NCBI GenBank assembly: GCA_017458145.1
Contig: JAFTGA010000031.1
Location: forward strand, 27,086 to 91,085
Length of the DNA: 64,000 bases
Direction of reading: 5' to 3'
Origin: Bacteroidales bacterium
GTDB taxonomy: Bacteria; Bacteroidota; Bacteroidia; Bacteroidales; UBA932
In this document: positions 26,950 to 35,492 of the stretch, piece by piece
Layout: every line of letters begins with the position of its first letter
Position numbering within the stretch: the stretch's first letter is position 1
Translations under genes and position numbers: made by a program
Notes under the pieces: model-generated
The model's input: only the letters and a program-made list of their open reading frames with translations
Database searches by the model: none
What the model was told of the DNA's origin: nothing

Positions 26950-28638
26950 CTATAGCGAGATCAGATCCGCGCTCACGTCCACCCCCTCGGAACTCGCATT
27001 CACCCGGACGGACAGCTTGGAAACAAGGAAATTGCGGCTCCGCACCCGCACTGCCTGCCACATCCGGAAGGAAGCAAGCTCGAACGGAGTCAGGTCCAAG
27101 TCCACCGACAGCAGCTGCCGGTCCTTGGCCAGCCAGGCGGCATACGCCTGGTGATACTGGGCGAACAGCGCATCGGGCGACAGGGAGACACCGAGATCCT
27201 GATCCGCGCTCCCGGCGCTGTCCGGATCCGCAATGATGACGCCTTTATCACTCGCCTGGTTGCCGGAGCACAAGGCGATATACGCTTCCTTCGGGCGCTC
27301 GCCCCCGTAGGCCGGGAGCGACAGGATGGCAGCCATCCGGATATCGGACACCAGCGTAAAGGTGGTAGTGAATACCTTCCAGTACCGGCGAACCGGGGCG
27401 CACTTCGCCAGACGGAGGCCGACAGATACGGAATGCATTTCGTCGGTTCCCTCGGCCTCCTGCTTCGCCGACACGCGATCGATCCGGTCAATCAGTATCT
27501 CGTGCGTGATTCCGATCGTCTCCACCGTCCTGGTGCCATCGTACTGGATGCTCACCTGGTCAGCGGCCTTCAGGGAATACAGATCGGCCAGCCCGCTATG
27601 CTCGATGGCCAAATACTCCTCCTTGGCACTGCCCAGCACGCCGGACAACGTGTCTTTCTTCTCGTCCACGGCCCCCTGTGCAGCGTTCTCGGATTCATCA
27701 CCGCCGAAGCCCAACTCGTACCCGGACCTTTCTTCCCGCGAACTCCGGAATCGGTCCGAAACCCTCTGATCCCAATCCAGCGGCGCGGATCCGGCCAGGA
27801 CCTCCGATGCGGAGATTAGCCGCAAACGATTGCCGTCCTGGAAGACGGCGGCGCAGAAGATCAGGCAGACATCCAGCAGCAGGTCGGCCAAGGTGATGTC
27901 CGGAAGCGTCTCGGCGACATTGTAATAGGCGCGGCCGTTCTTGGTCATCGGCTTCCCGGAAGTCCACCAGGTGCCGAATACGACCGCCCGCTGGAGGAAC
28001 TCGGACGCATCCGGGACATCCGACAATGAAACGGCGGCCCCCAGGAGACGCCCGATCTCCACGGCGGGGACGAGGTCCTGGAAGTCAGTGGCGTCCGGCT
28101 GATTGCGGTATTTCCGGTTGTAGTTCATCTGCGACCTGCCCGGGCGGTAGTCGGTAGGCGTGGGACGGAAACCCGGCTCGCCCGTCAGCGCAGCGTCCAC
28201 GACGGGCGGGAGATGGATGCCGGGCACCGTGTCCGCTTTCAGGGCATTCAGAATTGCAGTATAGTCATTCCCCTCCAATTCGAGGCCGGATATCTCCCAG
28301 ATCTTCGCGCCCCATTCCGTCTGGAGATCCTTGCCGGAGAAGGTGTAGCTGATCCGCCCGTCCTCGTCGATGCTGTCATAGATCAGGGATCCCGCGTACA
28401 ACTGCACGCCACCCACCAGAATCGCTGCCCCCAGCTGCTTCACCCGCGGCTCCAGCATCATCGTATCCAGGTATCCGAACACGGCCTTGTTGGCCGACGT
28501 CGGCAGGAACGAGATCGCCGTGCTGAAGGGCACCGGGATCCGGTCTTCCTGCAGCAACGGATTCTCGATGGTCAGTTCAAACTCGGCGTCCGGATCCAGA
28601 TCCAGGAACACGCCTGTATCGGTCAGAATGTCAACCAT
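26950..28638 (-). CDS. Tail tip/baseplate protein
   Basis: The protein has 562 residues and begins MVDILTDTGVFLDLDPDAE. It is mixed alpha/beta, and no enzyme motif is seen. It starts inside the end of the tape measure gene (8-base overlap) and is followed by the tail fibre gene, which is the standard place of distal tail and tail-hub proteins in siphophages. The assignment is from gene order. Confidence 0.65.
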   Translation of the reverse strand: MVDILTDTGVFLDLDPDAEFELTIENPLLQEDRIPVPFSTAISFLPTSANKAVFGYLDTMMLEPRVKQLGAAILVGGVQLYAGSLIYDSIDEDGRISYTFSGKDLQTEWGAKIWEISGLELEGNDYTAILNALKADTVPGIHLPPVVDAALTGEPGFRPTPTDYRPGRSQMNYNRKYRNQPDATDFQDLVPAVEIGRLLGAAVSLSDVPDASEFLQRAVVFGTWWTSGKPMTKNGRAYYNVAETLPDITLADLLLDVCLIFCAAVFQDGNRLRLISASEVLAGSAPLDWDQRVSDRFRSSREERSGYELGFGGDESENAAQGAVDEKKDTLSGVLGSAKEEYLAIEHSGLADLYSLKAADQVSIQYDGTRTVETIGITHEILIDRIDRVSAKQEAEGTDEMHSVSVGLRLAKCAPVRRYWKVFTTTFTLVSDIRMAAILSLPAYGGERPKEAYIALCSGNQASDKGVIIADPDSAGSADQDLGVSLSPDALFAQYHQAYAAWLAKDRQLLSVDLDLTPFELASFRMWQAVRVRSRNFLVSKLSVRVNASSEGVDVSADLISL

Positions 28639-31600
28639 TGAGCTGTCCTCCCCTCCTTGCGCGGTTGTACTCTTCTGTCTTCTCGATGATGCCCTTGCGA
28701 CCGAGCATCGACACCTCGGCCTTGATGGGCTTGGAGAAGACGGCGTTCATCCGGCGGAGCAGCTGCAGGAGTTCCTGGTAGTTCGCCGCCGACAGGCGCG
28801 TGCCGTCCGGCATCGACACGCTGCCGCCCAGGGCTCCAGCTGCCACATCATCGTCGAAGAATCCGCCGGCGGCCCGCCCGGCGACGGCCAGGCGCGGCTG
28901 CACCGCCTCCAGCCGGAGGTCGCGCAGGCGACCGTGGCGACGTGCCGTCTCGATGGCATCCACGAACGGCGCCACGGACGGGTTCTGCAGAGCCTCTGCC
29001 GGGATTACGTACTCCGTGCCGTTCTCCCCCACCAGCACCGTCGGCCGGTCAATGAAGCCCCGGCGGTCCGGAGAGAGCCGGGCCGGGAAAGTCCGGCCAT
29101 CCTGCCTGCGGCGCACGCGGACCGGGCGGCCGTCCTGATCAAAGGCGCCGCCCTGCTCACGGCCGGTGACGGGAGTCGCCGCCATCATGGCCACTTGCGC
29201 TGCGCCCATGGCGCCGACAATCGCGGCAGGCACAGCACCGGCAGGCCAGCCCCATTGGGCGAGTGTCTTGGTCACGGAGAGTGCCGTGTTGATGATGGCC
29301 TGGACAATGTTCATCCGTTTCTCCCGCTCCGCCTGCCGGAGCGCCATCTCTTCCTCGCGTGCCTCCTGCTCCGCCTCCATCTTCTCAATCTCGGCGTCAT
29401 ACTGCGCCTGGGTCATCAGCCCGGCGTCCAGCCGCTTCTGCAGATCCTTGCGCTTGGTCTCGTTCGCCTTCTGGTAGGCTTTCAGTTCCTCCTGCTCCTT
29501 GGCGTTCGTCATCGCAATGGCCTGGCTGGCCAGCTGGAAACCTTCTTGGGCGATGCTGCCCATCGCCCTGATGGCGGAGCCCAGATCTTCCACGCCAAGC
29601 TTGCCCTTGGACAGATTGTCAAACAGCTGTTCCCACTGCGACTGCCGGACACCGAAGAGCTCGCCGTCTCCCGTACCGGACCACAACCCGCCGTCCGCTT
29701 CTCCGGCGAGCGCGGACGTGGTCTCCGTGATCTGCTTGATCACCTCCTGCAGCTTTTTCTTGAAGGCGTCCAGCTGCTCTTCCGGAATGGCAATCCCTTC
29801 GAATTCACCGGTATCAACGATGTGCTCAAGAAGTGTATGCAGGGCATTCAGGTACTGGAGATCCAGAGCCCCGAGTTCCTGGTTCATCTGCCTGCGCAGC
29901 TCTTTCTCCTCGGCGGAGCCCTTCTTCGCCTGGGCAATGCGGTCCAGCCAGTGGTTCTCCAGCTCCGCACGCTCGATTTCGTGGGCGCGTTGCATCCGGG
30001 ACATCGCCTGGTTCTGCGCATCCAGCTCGATCTTGGACAGGTTCTGCCGGTGCTTCTTCTCGATCAGCTCCAGCATCTCGGCATTGTCCTGGTACTTCTT
30101 CTGCTCCTCTGCGTAGCGGGCATCCTCCTGAGCGCGGGCCTTCTTAGCGGCGTCGGTCTCGATCTCCGCGAGGACCTGCGCCTTTTCCTTGGCCAGCTGC
30201 TCTTCCTTCTTCCTGGCGTTCTCCTGCTGCTGATGCGTCTTATCCAGCAGCTGCTGCTCCAGCTGGAGACGGTCGGCGCCGGACTCCCTGCGCAGCGCCA
30301 GCCGGGCGGTCAGCGTGGCGATCTCCAGCTCCAGCAGCTTCGCGTTGTAGGCCTCCTGGTCCTGGATCTCACCCTCGTTGTACTGCCGCGTCAGCTCCAC
30401 CTTCGCTTCCAGGAAGGCTCGATCATTCTGGAGTGACCAGGACTTTTTCGATTTGTCGCCATCACCGCCTCCAGTAGTTGTGACCACCGGATCCAAAGCA
30501 CCACTGGCGGCATCGGAGATCGCCCGCTCCATAGCCTCAGCGATGCCGATCCGCTTCTGCATGGCCTCTTCGTACTCCAGCGTGTACTTCTGCCTGCGCT
30601 TCTTTCGGGCTCTTTCTTCCGCAGCCTGCTCTTCGGCGAGGGCGGCATCGAGCATTTTCTGGAGTTTGGCGCGGTACACGCCTTCATCCATTCCTTTCTC
30701 GTACATGCCGGTCATCTGCTTGTAGAAATCATCCTGCTGGCGCCGGTACACCCCGGCCGGGTCCAGCGCATCATTGATCTTGTTGACCAGCTTCGTCAGC
30801 CAGTCAACCACGCTCTTCAGCGGGCCGGTGGAATTCCGGAACGACAGGATCAACCCTTCCCACGCCGACTTGAACAGCTTCGTGGATCCTTCCAACGTAT
30901 TCATCCGGTCGTCCGCAATCCGCTCCAGCTCGCCGTCAACATCCTCCAGTGCCTCACGCAGTTCACCCGCACTTTCTGCACCGTTCAGGAACCGATTGAA
31001 CGCGGACACGGACCTTTTATCCGTGAGGTCCAGCGTCTTGGCCAGATCCAGCCCCTTGGCGTCGAGGTCCTTCATGGCCTGGATGAGTTCCGGGAAGGTT
31101 CGGACCGGCTTGCCGATCTCCTTGGCCAGCTTACCGTTGGCGTTTGCGAGGTTCAGCAGGATGTTGCGCGTGGCCGTAGCGGCCGACGATGCGTCAAAGC
31201 CTGCATCCGCCAAAGATCCCAGAAGCGCGGTCGTGTCCTTCACGTCGATGCCGAAAGTGTTGGCCACCGGCCCGACGATACTCATCGCTGTCTGCAGGTA
31301 GGAGAAATTGAGGGCGCTCTTGTTGGTGGCCACCGCCAGGGCGCCGAGTACGTCCTCGGAGTCCTGGGCTTGCAGATCGAAGATCCTGAGCGTCGCGCCG
31401 GCCAGCGCGGCCGCCTCCGGAAGATCGGCTCCGACCGCCGTCGCGAAATGCAGCACCGGCTCCTCCATCGCACGGATCTGACCCTCGCTGAAGCCCAGCT
31501 TCGCCAGCTCCGTCTGCAGGAGCGTCACCTGCGATGCGGTGTATTCCGTCGTGCGCCCGAGATCCAGTGCGGAATTCGTCAGCGCCCCGATTTCCTTCAC

Positions 31601-32185
31601 GTTCTTCCCGAGGATGGTGGCCAGGTTGGCATTCGCCTGCTCGAAGTCGGACATCGAGCTGACCGCCCGGGCGATCCCCCGCACCAGCCTCTGGCCAACG
31701 TGAATGATGCCAGTCACCACGGCGACGGCGCCTGCTGCTGAGTTCCACGCCCGCTGGACCAGCCCTGCGCCACCCGCCAGTTCTTTGAAGCGTTTGCGGG
31801 AATCATTGAGCTCCTTGTTCAGATCCTGCCATAGCTTCGTCTTCGGATCCGTCTCCCGAAGCAGCGCGTTTACGGCCTTGATATGACGCTGAAGCTCCGA
31901 CATCGTCATCGTGTTAACCTTGAGTTGGCGCTCTTGGGAGGCAAGGTTCTCCTTCTCTTTCGAAAGAGACCTTGAAAGCCGCTCCACCTCTTTTTGATGC
32001 CTTTTGCATTGAGCCGTCTCTTCCTTTCCTGCTTTTGTCAGTTTTTCGACCTGCTCTTTCTCGGCATTCAGTTTTTTGGTAAGATCATCCACCGATGCCT
32101 TCAAATCCAAAACGCGCTTTCTCCCATCGTCACCGTTCACGATGAGATTCAGCCGAAGATCCTCTTCGCGTATTGCCTTTGCCAT
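28631..32185 (-). CDS. Tail tape measure protein
   Basis: The protein has 1184 residues. It has an N-terminal coiled coil (about 20-120), then a TP901-type tape measure domain (about 190-420) with TASQVTLLQTELAKLGFSEG and a glycine/alanine-rich hydrophobic stretch, then very long charged coiled coils (about 560-800). The short hydrophobic patch near 1030 (WPAGAVPAAIVGAMGAAQVA) may insert in the membrane. By the usual 1.5 angstrom per residue rule the tail would be near 180 nm. The start codon lies inside a perfect hairpin (32181-32204). Confidence 0.9.
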   Translation of the reverse strand: MAKAIREEDLRLNLIVNGDDGRKRVLDLKASVDDLTKKLNAEKEQVEKLTKAGKEETAQCKRHQKEVERLSRSLSKEKENLASQERQLKVNTMTMSELQRHIKAVNALLRETDPKTKLWQDLNKELNDSRKRFKELAGGAGLVQRAWNSAAGAVAVVTGIIHVGQRLVRGIARAVSSMSDFEQANANLATILGKNVKEIGALTNSALDLGRTTEYTASQVTLLQTELAKLGFSEGQIRAMEEPVLHFATAVGADLPEAAALAGATLRIFDLQAQDSEDVLGALAVATNKSALNFSYLQTAMSIVGPVANTFGIDVKDTTALLGSLADAGFDASSAATATRNILLNLANANGKLAKEIGKPVRTFPELIQAMKDLDAKGLDLAKTLDLTDKRSVSAFNRFLNGAESAGELREALEDVDGELERIADDRMNTLEGSTKLFKSAWEGLILSFRNSTGPLKSVVDWLTKLVNKINDALDPAGVYRRQQDDFYKQMTGMYEKGMDEGVYRAKLQKMLDAALAEEQAAEERARKKRRQKYTLEYEEAMQKRIGIAEAMERAISDAASGALDPVVTTTGGGDGDKSKKSWSLQNDRAFLEAKVELTRQYNEGEIQDQEAYNAKLLELEIATLTARLALRRESGADRLQLEQQLLDKTHQQQENARKKEEQLAKEKAQVLAEIETDAAKKARAQEDARYAEEQKKYQDNAEMLELIEKKHRQNLSKIELDAQNQAMSRMQRAHEIERAELENHWLDRIAQAKKGSAEEKELRRQMNQELGALDLQYLNALHTLLEHIVDTGEFEGIAIPEEQLDAFKKKLQEVIKQITETTSALAGEADGGLWSGTGDGELFGVRQSQWEQLFDNLSKGKLGVEDLGSAIRAMGSIAQEGFQLASQAIAMTNAKEQEELKAYQKANETKRKDLQKRLDAGLMTQAQYDAEIEKMEAEQEAREEEMALRQAEREKRMNIVQAIINTALSVTKTLAQWGWPAGAVPAAIVGAMGAAQVAMMAATPVTGREQGGAFDQDGRPVRVRRRQDGRTFPARLSPDRRGFIDRPTVLVGENGTEYVIPAEALQNPSVAPFVDAIETARRHGRLRDLRLEAVQPRLAVAGRAAGGFFDDDVAAGALGGSVSMPDGTRLSAANYQELLQLLRRMNAVFSKPIKAEVSMLGRKGIIEKTEEYNRARRGGQLNG

Positions 32186-32204
32186 AAATTCTCGAATTTA
32201 TGGC
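32181..32204 (-). promoter_or_regulatory. Hairpin that holds the tape measure start codon
   Basis: Perfect 10-bp arms GCCATAAATT (32181-32190) and AATTTATGGC (32195-32204) with loop CTCG. In the mRNA the AUG of the tape measure gene is inside the stem, which could delay or limit translation. Confidence 0.55.
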
Positions 32205-32211
32205 ACAAAAA

Positions 32212-32231
32212 TAGCCGCCCACAGGCGGCTA
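32212..32231 (-). terminator. Terminator before the tape measure gene
   Basis: TAGCCGCC/GGCGGCTA stem (8 bp) with a 4-base loop, followed on the minus strand by TTTTTG. It lies just after the 32246-32527 gene and would reduce read-through into the tape measure gene. Confidence 0.75.
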
Positions 32232-32245
32232 CAAAGGACGGGCTC

Positions 32246-32527
32246 TCATTCGGAATAAATCTGTTCGCAGGCAGTTCGGTAATCACCCAAATGGAAACCC
32301 TGACTCTGGCGGAATTGCCGGTCCACCCGTTTCAACCTCTTTATCTGATCATCCCTCAGGTTCATTTTCTCGCGAGAAGCGAGCTGACTGGAGATCTCTT
32401 CTTCCCGCCAACGGCGGTAAGCGTCATCAAATATCTTTTCATGCCGAGCGGATCGAATCTTCTCCTTGATTTTCAGGAAAGCCCCTACAATCAGCAGGGC
32501 AATCCCGGCACTTACCAAAATATCCAT
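32246..32527 (-). CDS. Small membrane-anchored phage protein
   Basis: The protein has 93 residues. One N-terminal hydrophobic segment (ILVSAGIALLIVGAFL) is followed by a basic, helical, charged region. It lies before the tape measure gene. No family is recognised; the gene is supported by its position and codon pattern. Confidence 0.6.
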   Translation of the reverse strand: MDILVSAGIALLIVGAFLKIKEKIRSARHEKIFDDAYRRWREEEISSQLASREKMNLRDDQIKRLKRVDRQFRQSQGFHLGDYRTACEQIYSE

Positions 32528-32556
32528 AGTGTCATTCCTCCTTTTCTGTCCGCAAG

Positions 32557-32937
32557 TTACGAATCATTCTCCGGAATCGCAAGCTGTCCCGTCACCCGGA
32601 GCGCCACCTTCCAGGGCTCCTCGATCCGCAGCCAGTCCGGATCGAACGAACGCAGCAGGTGCGGAGCGAACCGCTCCGTGATCCACATCACGCTCTCGAA
32701 GAATCCCTTGTCAAGCCGCCGGGACACCAGCGCGAACATGTCCAGGTCTTCCTCCCCGGGCCGCCGCAGGTCGTCCACCGCCCACGCGCCCGATTTGCCC
32801 AGGGCCACGGCGCAGTCGTACAGGTACTCCGGATGGCCGGTGAACCCGGCAGCCGCCTGCGGATAGAAATGCAGGATCACGTACTTCCCGCCTTCCGTCG
32901 CGGCGAGCAACTCCTCGATGTAGTCTTCCAGTCTCAT
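32557..32937 (-). CDS. Tail-module protein, unknown (tail chaperone position)
   Basis: The 126-residue protein starts MRLEDYIEELLAATEGGKYV. It overlaps the upstream gene by 4 bases. The pair upstream of a tape measure gene is where siphophages encode tail assembly chaperones, often joined by a frameshift; no slippery heptamer was noticed in the overlap. Confidence 0.6.
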   Translation of the reverse strand: MRLEDYIEELLAATEGGKYVILHFYPQAAAGFTGHPEYLYDCAVALGKSGAWAVDDLRRPGEEDLDMFALVSRRLDKGFFESVMWITERFAPHLLRSFDPDWLRIEEPWKVALRVTGQLAIPENDS

Positions 32938-33227
32938 GCCTGCTCCTCCTCCTTCAAAGGTTCAACAGCACCGGCGCCGGTGCCGCGCAGGACCTCATAC
33001 AAGGCCTCGCAGCACTCCCGGCGCTGGTCACAGAGATCGTCCAGCACGTCCTCCAGGATGTCGGAGGTGCGCACCCGGGCCTCATCCGGGAGCACGTGCA
33101 GCTCCGTGCGGAGCGTGTCGATAAGGCGGGCTGCCATCCAAAGATGATCGATGGCGGAAACAAGTTGTCCGGGGTTCAGGCCCGGGGCCGGCACCGAGGC
33201 GCCGGAGGTTGCATTAGCGGTAGACAT
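32934..33227 (-). CDS. Small phage protein, unknown
   Basis: The 97-residue protein is mostly helical after a flexible N-terminus (MSTANATSGASVPAPGL) and has a cysteine-containing block LCDQRRECCEALYEV. It starts about 10 bases downstream of the T-run that ends the candidate structured RNA. Confidence 0.6.
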   Translation of the reverse strand: MSTANATSGASVPAPGLNPGQLVSAIDHLWMAARLIDTLRTELHVLPDEARVRTSDILEDVLDDLCDQRRECCEALYEVLRGTGAGAVEPLKEEEQA

Positions 33228-33234
33228 AACTAAT

Positions 33235-33395
33235 GTAAAATAAAAAAGCCAAGGCTCTGTCTACCACATACGCCCTGGGGCAATGCTGCCGCACCTTACG
33301 GATACGACGAACCTTGGCTAATCTCTTTCTGCCTGCATCTGATAGGAAAATCCCGGAGAACTGCCCCGTCAGACTCGGTGTATGTAGTAGACAGG
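33235..33395 (-). ncRNA. Candidate structured RNA with nested and interleaved stems
   Basis: Read on the minus strand, a 15-bp stem (33380-33394 with 33257-33271, one G-T pair) encloses the whole element. Inside it TGCCCC/GGGGCA (33362-33367 with 33277-33282) can form a second stem. A loop segment AGCCAAGG (33312-33319) can pair with CCTTGGCT (33247-33254) just outside the first stem, followed by a T-run. This interleaving makes a pseudoknot or switch possible. A weak -7 (GATATTTG) ends 3 bases before the first stem. It could be a small RNA, an attenuator for the tail genes, or a miniature element with terminal repeats. Confidence 0.45.
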
Positions 33396-33468
33396 AACAA
33401 ATATCGGCATTATTTCCGAAAATCCAATAGCCCGATGCAAAAAAATCGCTCCCCCCGGGAGCGATCAG

Positions 33469-34425
33469 TCAAGGCATCTGCGGTTCTCCTATTTGAAATT
33501 GCATCAAAGGACCAGGAACTTGAGGTTGCTGTGGAGGAAGATGGAGAGAATACTCTCCACCAATGTTGTTTTCAACAATTTTCACCAGATTGCTTGCTTC
33601 TCCAAGAATCATACAACAATGGTGGATACTGAGCACTAGATCCTGAACGACCGAATCCGATTCGAGGCTTTCGATATTCAACCCGGTATCCTTGCACCGC
33701 TGGACATCAATATGACGGCTGTGCACTTTACTATCGCCATTGTCCACAAACACTCTCTTTATCTCTGCCCGGACTTCATCCGAATATTGGGAATATTTCA
33801 AGATGTCATCCGCCAGTTCCCTCGACAATTCGTCGGCCTGTTGGCAAATAGTTAGAAACGTCGGGTGCAGTTTCGAGATAATGGCTTGCCAAAGACCTAG
33901 ACTGGAGGGGTTACTGCTTACGTCACGGACAGCCCGGTCAAACTCTTTCAAGACAGACTGACACGGCAAGCCGTTGATTTGAGGATCGAAAGGGCCAAGA
34001 CATGACTGCTTACCCATCATAATTGAACGAGAAGACACAGCGATCATCGAGCCAGCCGACATTGCCATCTGGGGAATAATAGCCCTAATGTCCCCATCAA
34101 ACATCGACCTGAGATACTTAATAATCTGTTCTGTAGCCGAGATATCTCCGCCAGGCGTATGGAGAATCAGATCAAGGCCTTTCTTCCGGTCCAATTTGTG
34201 GACAGTCTCCATAAAAGCGTTGATGTCCCGGTCATTGATCAAAGCATCAGCTCGCTGTTTATTAAGAAAAGCCGAAAAGTACAGGATAGTATTTCTTCCG
34301 GTATGTTCGGACAACTCGCGGAGATACCGCTTCTTCTGCTCTACAAGAAAGAAAACGCCGCCATTTGGATTCTGCGGTGTGACTCGAACTTGTGATTCGT
34401 TCTTTATTTCACTCCAGCCAGGCAT
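33469..34425 (-). CDS. ClpP-fold serine protease (SDH_sah/SppA-like), prophage cargo
   Basis: A protein of 318 residues from ATG 34425. The core shows LDLILHTPGGDISATEQ, the nucleophile in PQMAMSAGSMIAVSS, and SCLGPFDPQINGLP, the pattern of the serine dehydrogenase proteinase/ClpP-like class. There is no signal peptide, so it acts in the cytoplasm, or at the membrane through partners. Its GC content is clearly lower than that of the head and tail genes on both sides, and with the small gene before it it breaks the structural operon. It is not the prohead protease, which is at 45578-46438. Confidence 0.75.
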   Translation of the reverse strand: MPGWSEIKNESQVRVTPQNPNGGVFFLVEQKKRYLRELSEHTGRNTILYFSAFLNKQRADALINDRDINAFMETVHKLDRKKGLDLILHTPGGDISATEQIIKYLRSMFDGDIRAIIPQMAMSAGSMIAVSSRSIMMGKQSCLGPFDPQINGLPCQSVLKEFDRAVRDVSSNPSSLGLWQAIISKLHPTFLTICQQADELSRELADDILKYSQYSDEVRAEIKRVFVDNGDSKVHSRHIDVQRCKDTGLNIESLESDSVVQDLVLSIHHCCMILGEASNLVKIVENNIGGEYSLHLPPQQPQVPGPLMQFQIGEPQMP

Positions 34426-34427
34426 AA

Positions 34428-34625
34428 CTACAACATTACGATAGACGTGCTGGTGCCGGATGTGCATTGCACATCGTTCTCAAAAGCAGAATTCTGCCGA
34501 TACATCCCATCCTTCATAGGCCATGGCTGATTCACATAAGGAGAGGGAACGTATCCTTTCATGAACTGCGCATACTGGTCTTCGCGTGACTGTTTCTGAT
34601 CGCCCATAGGTAAGAGTTGTTTCAT
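34428..34625 (-). CDS. Small protein paired with the ClpP-fold protease
   Basis: A 65-residue polar protein beginning MKQLLPMGDQKQSREDQYAQ and containing YVPSPYVNQPWPMKDGMY. It is 2 bases from the protease start. It has no known family and no membrane segment. Tight coupling suggests a partner, inhibitor or adaptor of the protease. Confidence 0.5.
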   Translation of the reverse strand: MKQLLPMGDQKQSREDQYAQFMKGYVPSPYVNQPWPMKDGMYRQNSAFENDVQCTSGTSTSIVML

Positions 34626-34656
34626 TTTACTCTACAAAATAACAAAATTCGTTCCT

Positions 34657-34686
34657 GAATTGCAAGTGAATTGCACGAGTATTGCA
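34657..34686 (-). promoter_or_regulatory. Three 11-bp-phased repeats before the protease operon
   Basis: GAATTGCA at 34657 and 34668 and GTATTGCA at 34679, spaced exactly 11 bp, so all on one face of the helix. They sit upstream of the 65-residue gene and end at the stop of the previous structural gene, as expected for a regulator site of an independently controlled cargo operon. Confidence 0.5.
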
Positions 34687-35031
34687 TCATGCAGACTTCC
34701 CGATATCCCGGAAAGTAGCCGCGACATCCTCCGTAAAGCCATACATCAGCCGTCGGGCGATGGCGGCATATGCACCGAAGATGAAGCGGTTGTGGATGCG
34801 CAGGGACTTCTTGCGGCGGTTCTTGATATCCAGGAATCGTTCATAGACGGGATGCTCCAATGTCAGTTTGCCGTCCGCCTCGGCACCGCCGGACACGGAT
34901 ATCGAGCGGCCGGACTCCAGGCGTCCGGTGCCGCGACGGTAGCCGGAAGCGATCGCGGCGCCCTGGCCAGCCAGCATCCGCCGCCCTTCGCTCTCCAGCG
35001 TCTCCTGGATGAACCGTTCCCGCGCGCCCAT
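34687..35031 (-). CDS. Head-tail connector/minor tail protein candidate
   Basis: A protein of 114 residues from ATG 35031, which overlaps the previous stop by one base (TGATG). The start MGARERFIQETLESEGRRM and the basic, helical middle (RFLDIKNRRKKSLRIHNRF) resemble HK97 gp10-like tail completion proteins. Length and gene order agree; similarity is weak. Confidence 0.55.
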   Translation of the reverse strand: MGARERFIQETLESEGRRMLAGQGAAIASGYRRGTGRLESGRSISVSGGAEADGKLTLEHPVYERFLDIKNRRKKSLRIHNRFIFGAYAAIARRLMYGFTEDVAATFRDIGKSA

Positions 35032-35492
35032 CAGCCGAGGGTAATTTCGATGCTCCAGCCGGACCATCCGCCGAAGACGGAGTACTCCGGTACCACGTTG
35101 ACATCCGTCAGGGACAGCCCCGCGAGCTGCGGGCACGGCATCCCCGTCTCGCCGCCGGTCAGGTCTTCGTCCAGTTTGTCCAGGATTGCCTGCGAAACTT
35201 CCAGCAGACGAAGGTAAGTTTCATCCGCGAGTTTCACGGTCCGGGAAGCCCCGTTGATCTTGGCGAGCACGAAAAAAGCCGTTGAGACGCTCTCCGCGAA
35301 CGTGTCGGTATTCTGGCCGTAGTCCCGCGCCTCTGGCAACGCGACCAGTACCTGGTCGCCGGTAGCCTTGCTGAGCTGGCTCGCGGCGTTCTCGCCGTCC
35401 ACCACGCGGACGGGCGTGATATCCGGCCACCCCGGGATCCGGAAGGTAGAAAGGTACTCAGTGACCTTTCTGAGTTTTGACAGACGCTTCAT
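35031..35492 (-). CDS. Head-tail connector protein candidate
   Basis: A protein of 153 residues from ATG 35492. It is mixed alpha/beta (FRIPGWPDITPVRVVDGEN, VPEYSVFGGWSGWSIEITLG). It overlaps the upstream gene by 35 bases. Its place between portal-side genes and tail genes fits a tail terminator or completion protein. Confidence 0.55.
   Translation of the reverse strand: MKRLSKLRKVTEYLSTFRIPGWPDITPVRVVDGENAASQLSKATGDQVLVALPEARDYGQNTDTFAESVSTAFFVLAKINGASRTVKLADETYLRLLEVSQAILDKLDEDLTGGETGMPCPQLAGLSLTDVNVVPEYSVFGGWSGWSIEITLG

Noticed and set aside
28487-30436. Plus-strand frame of 649 codons opposite the tape measure gene
   Set aside because: Leucine/histidine-rich shadow of a coiled-coil gene.
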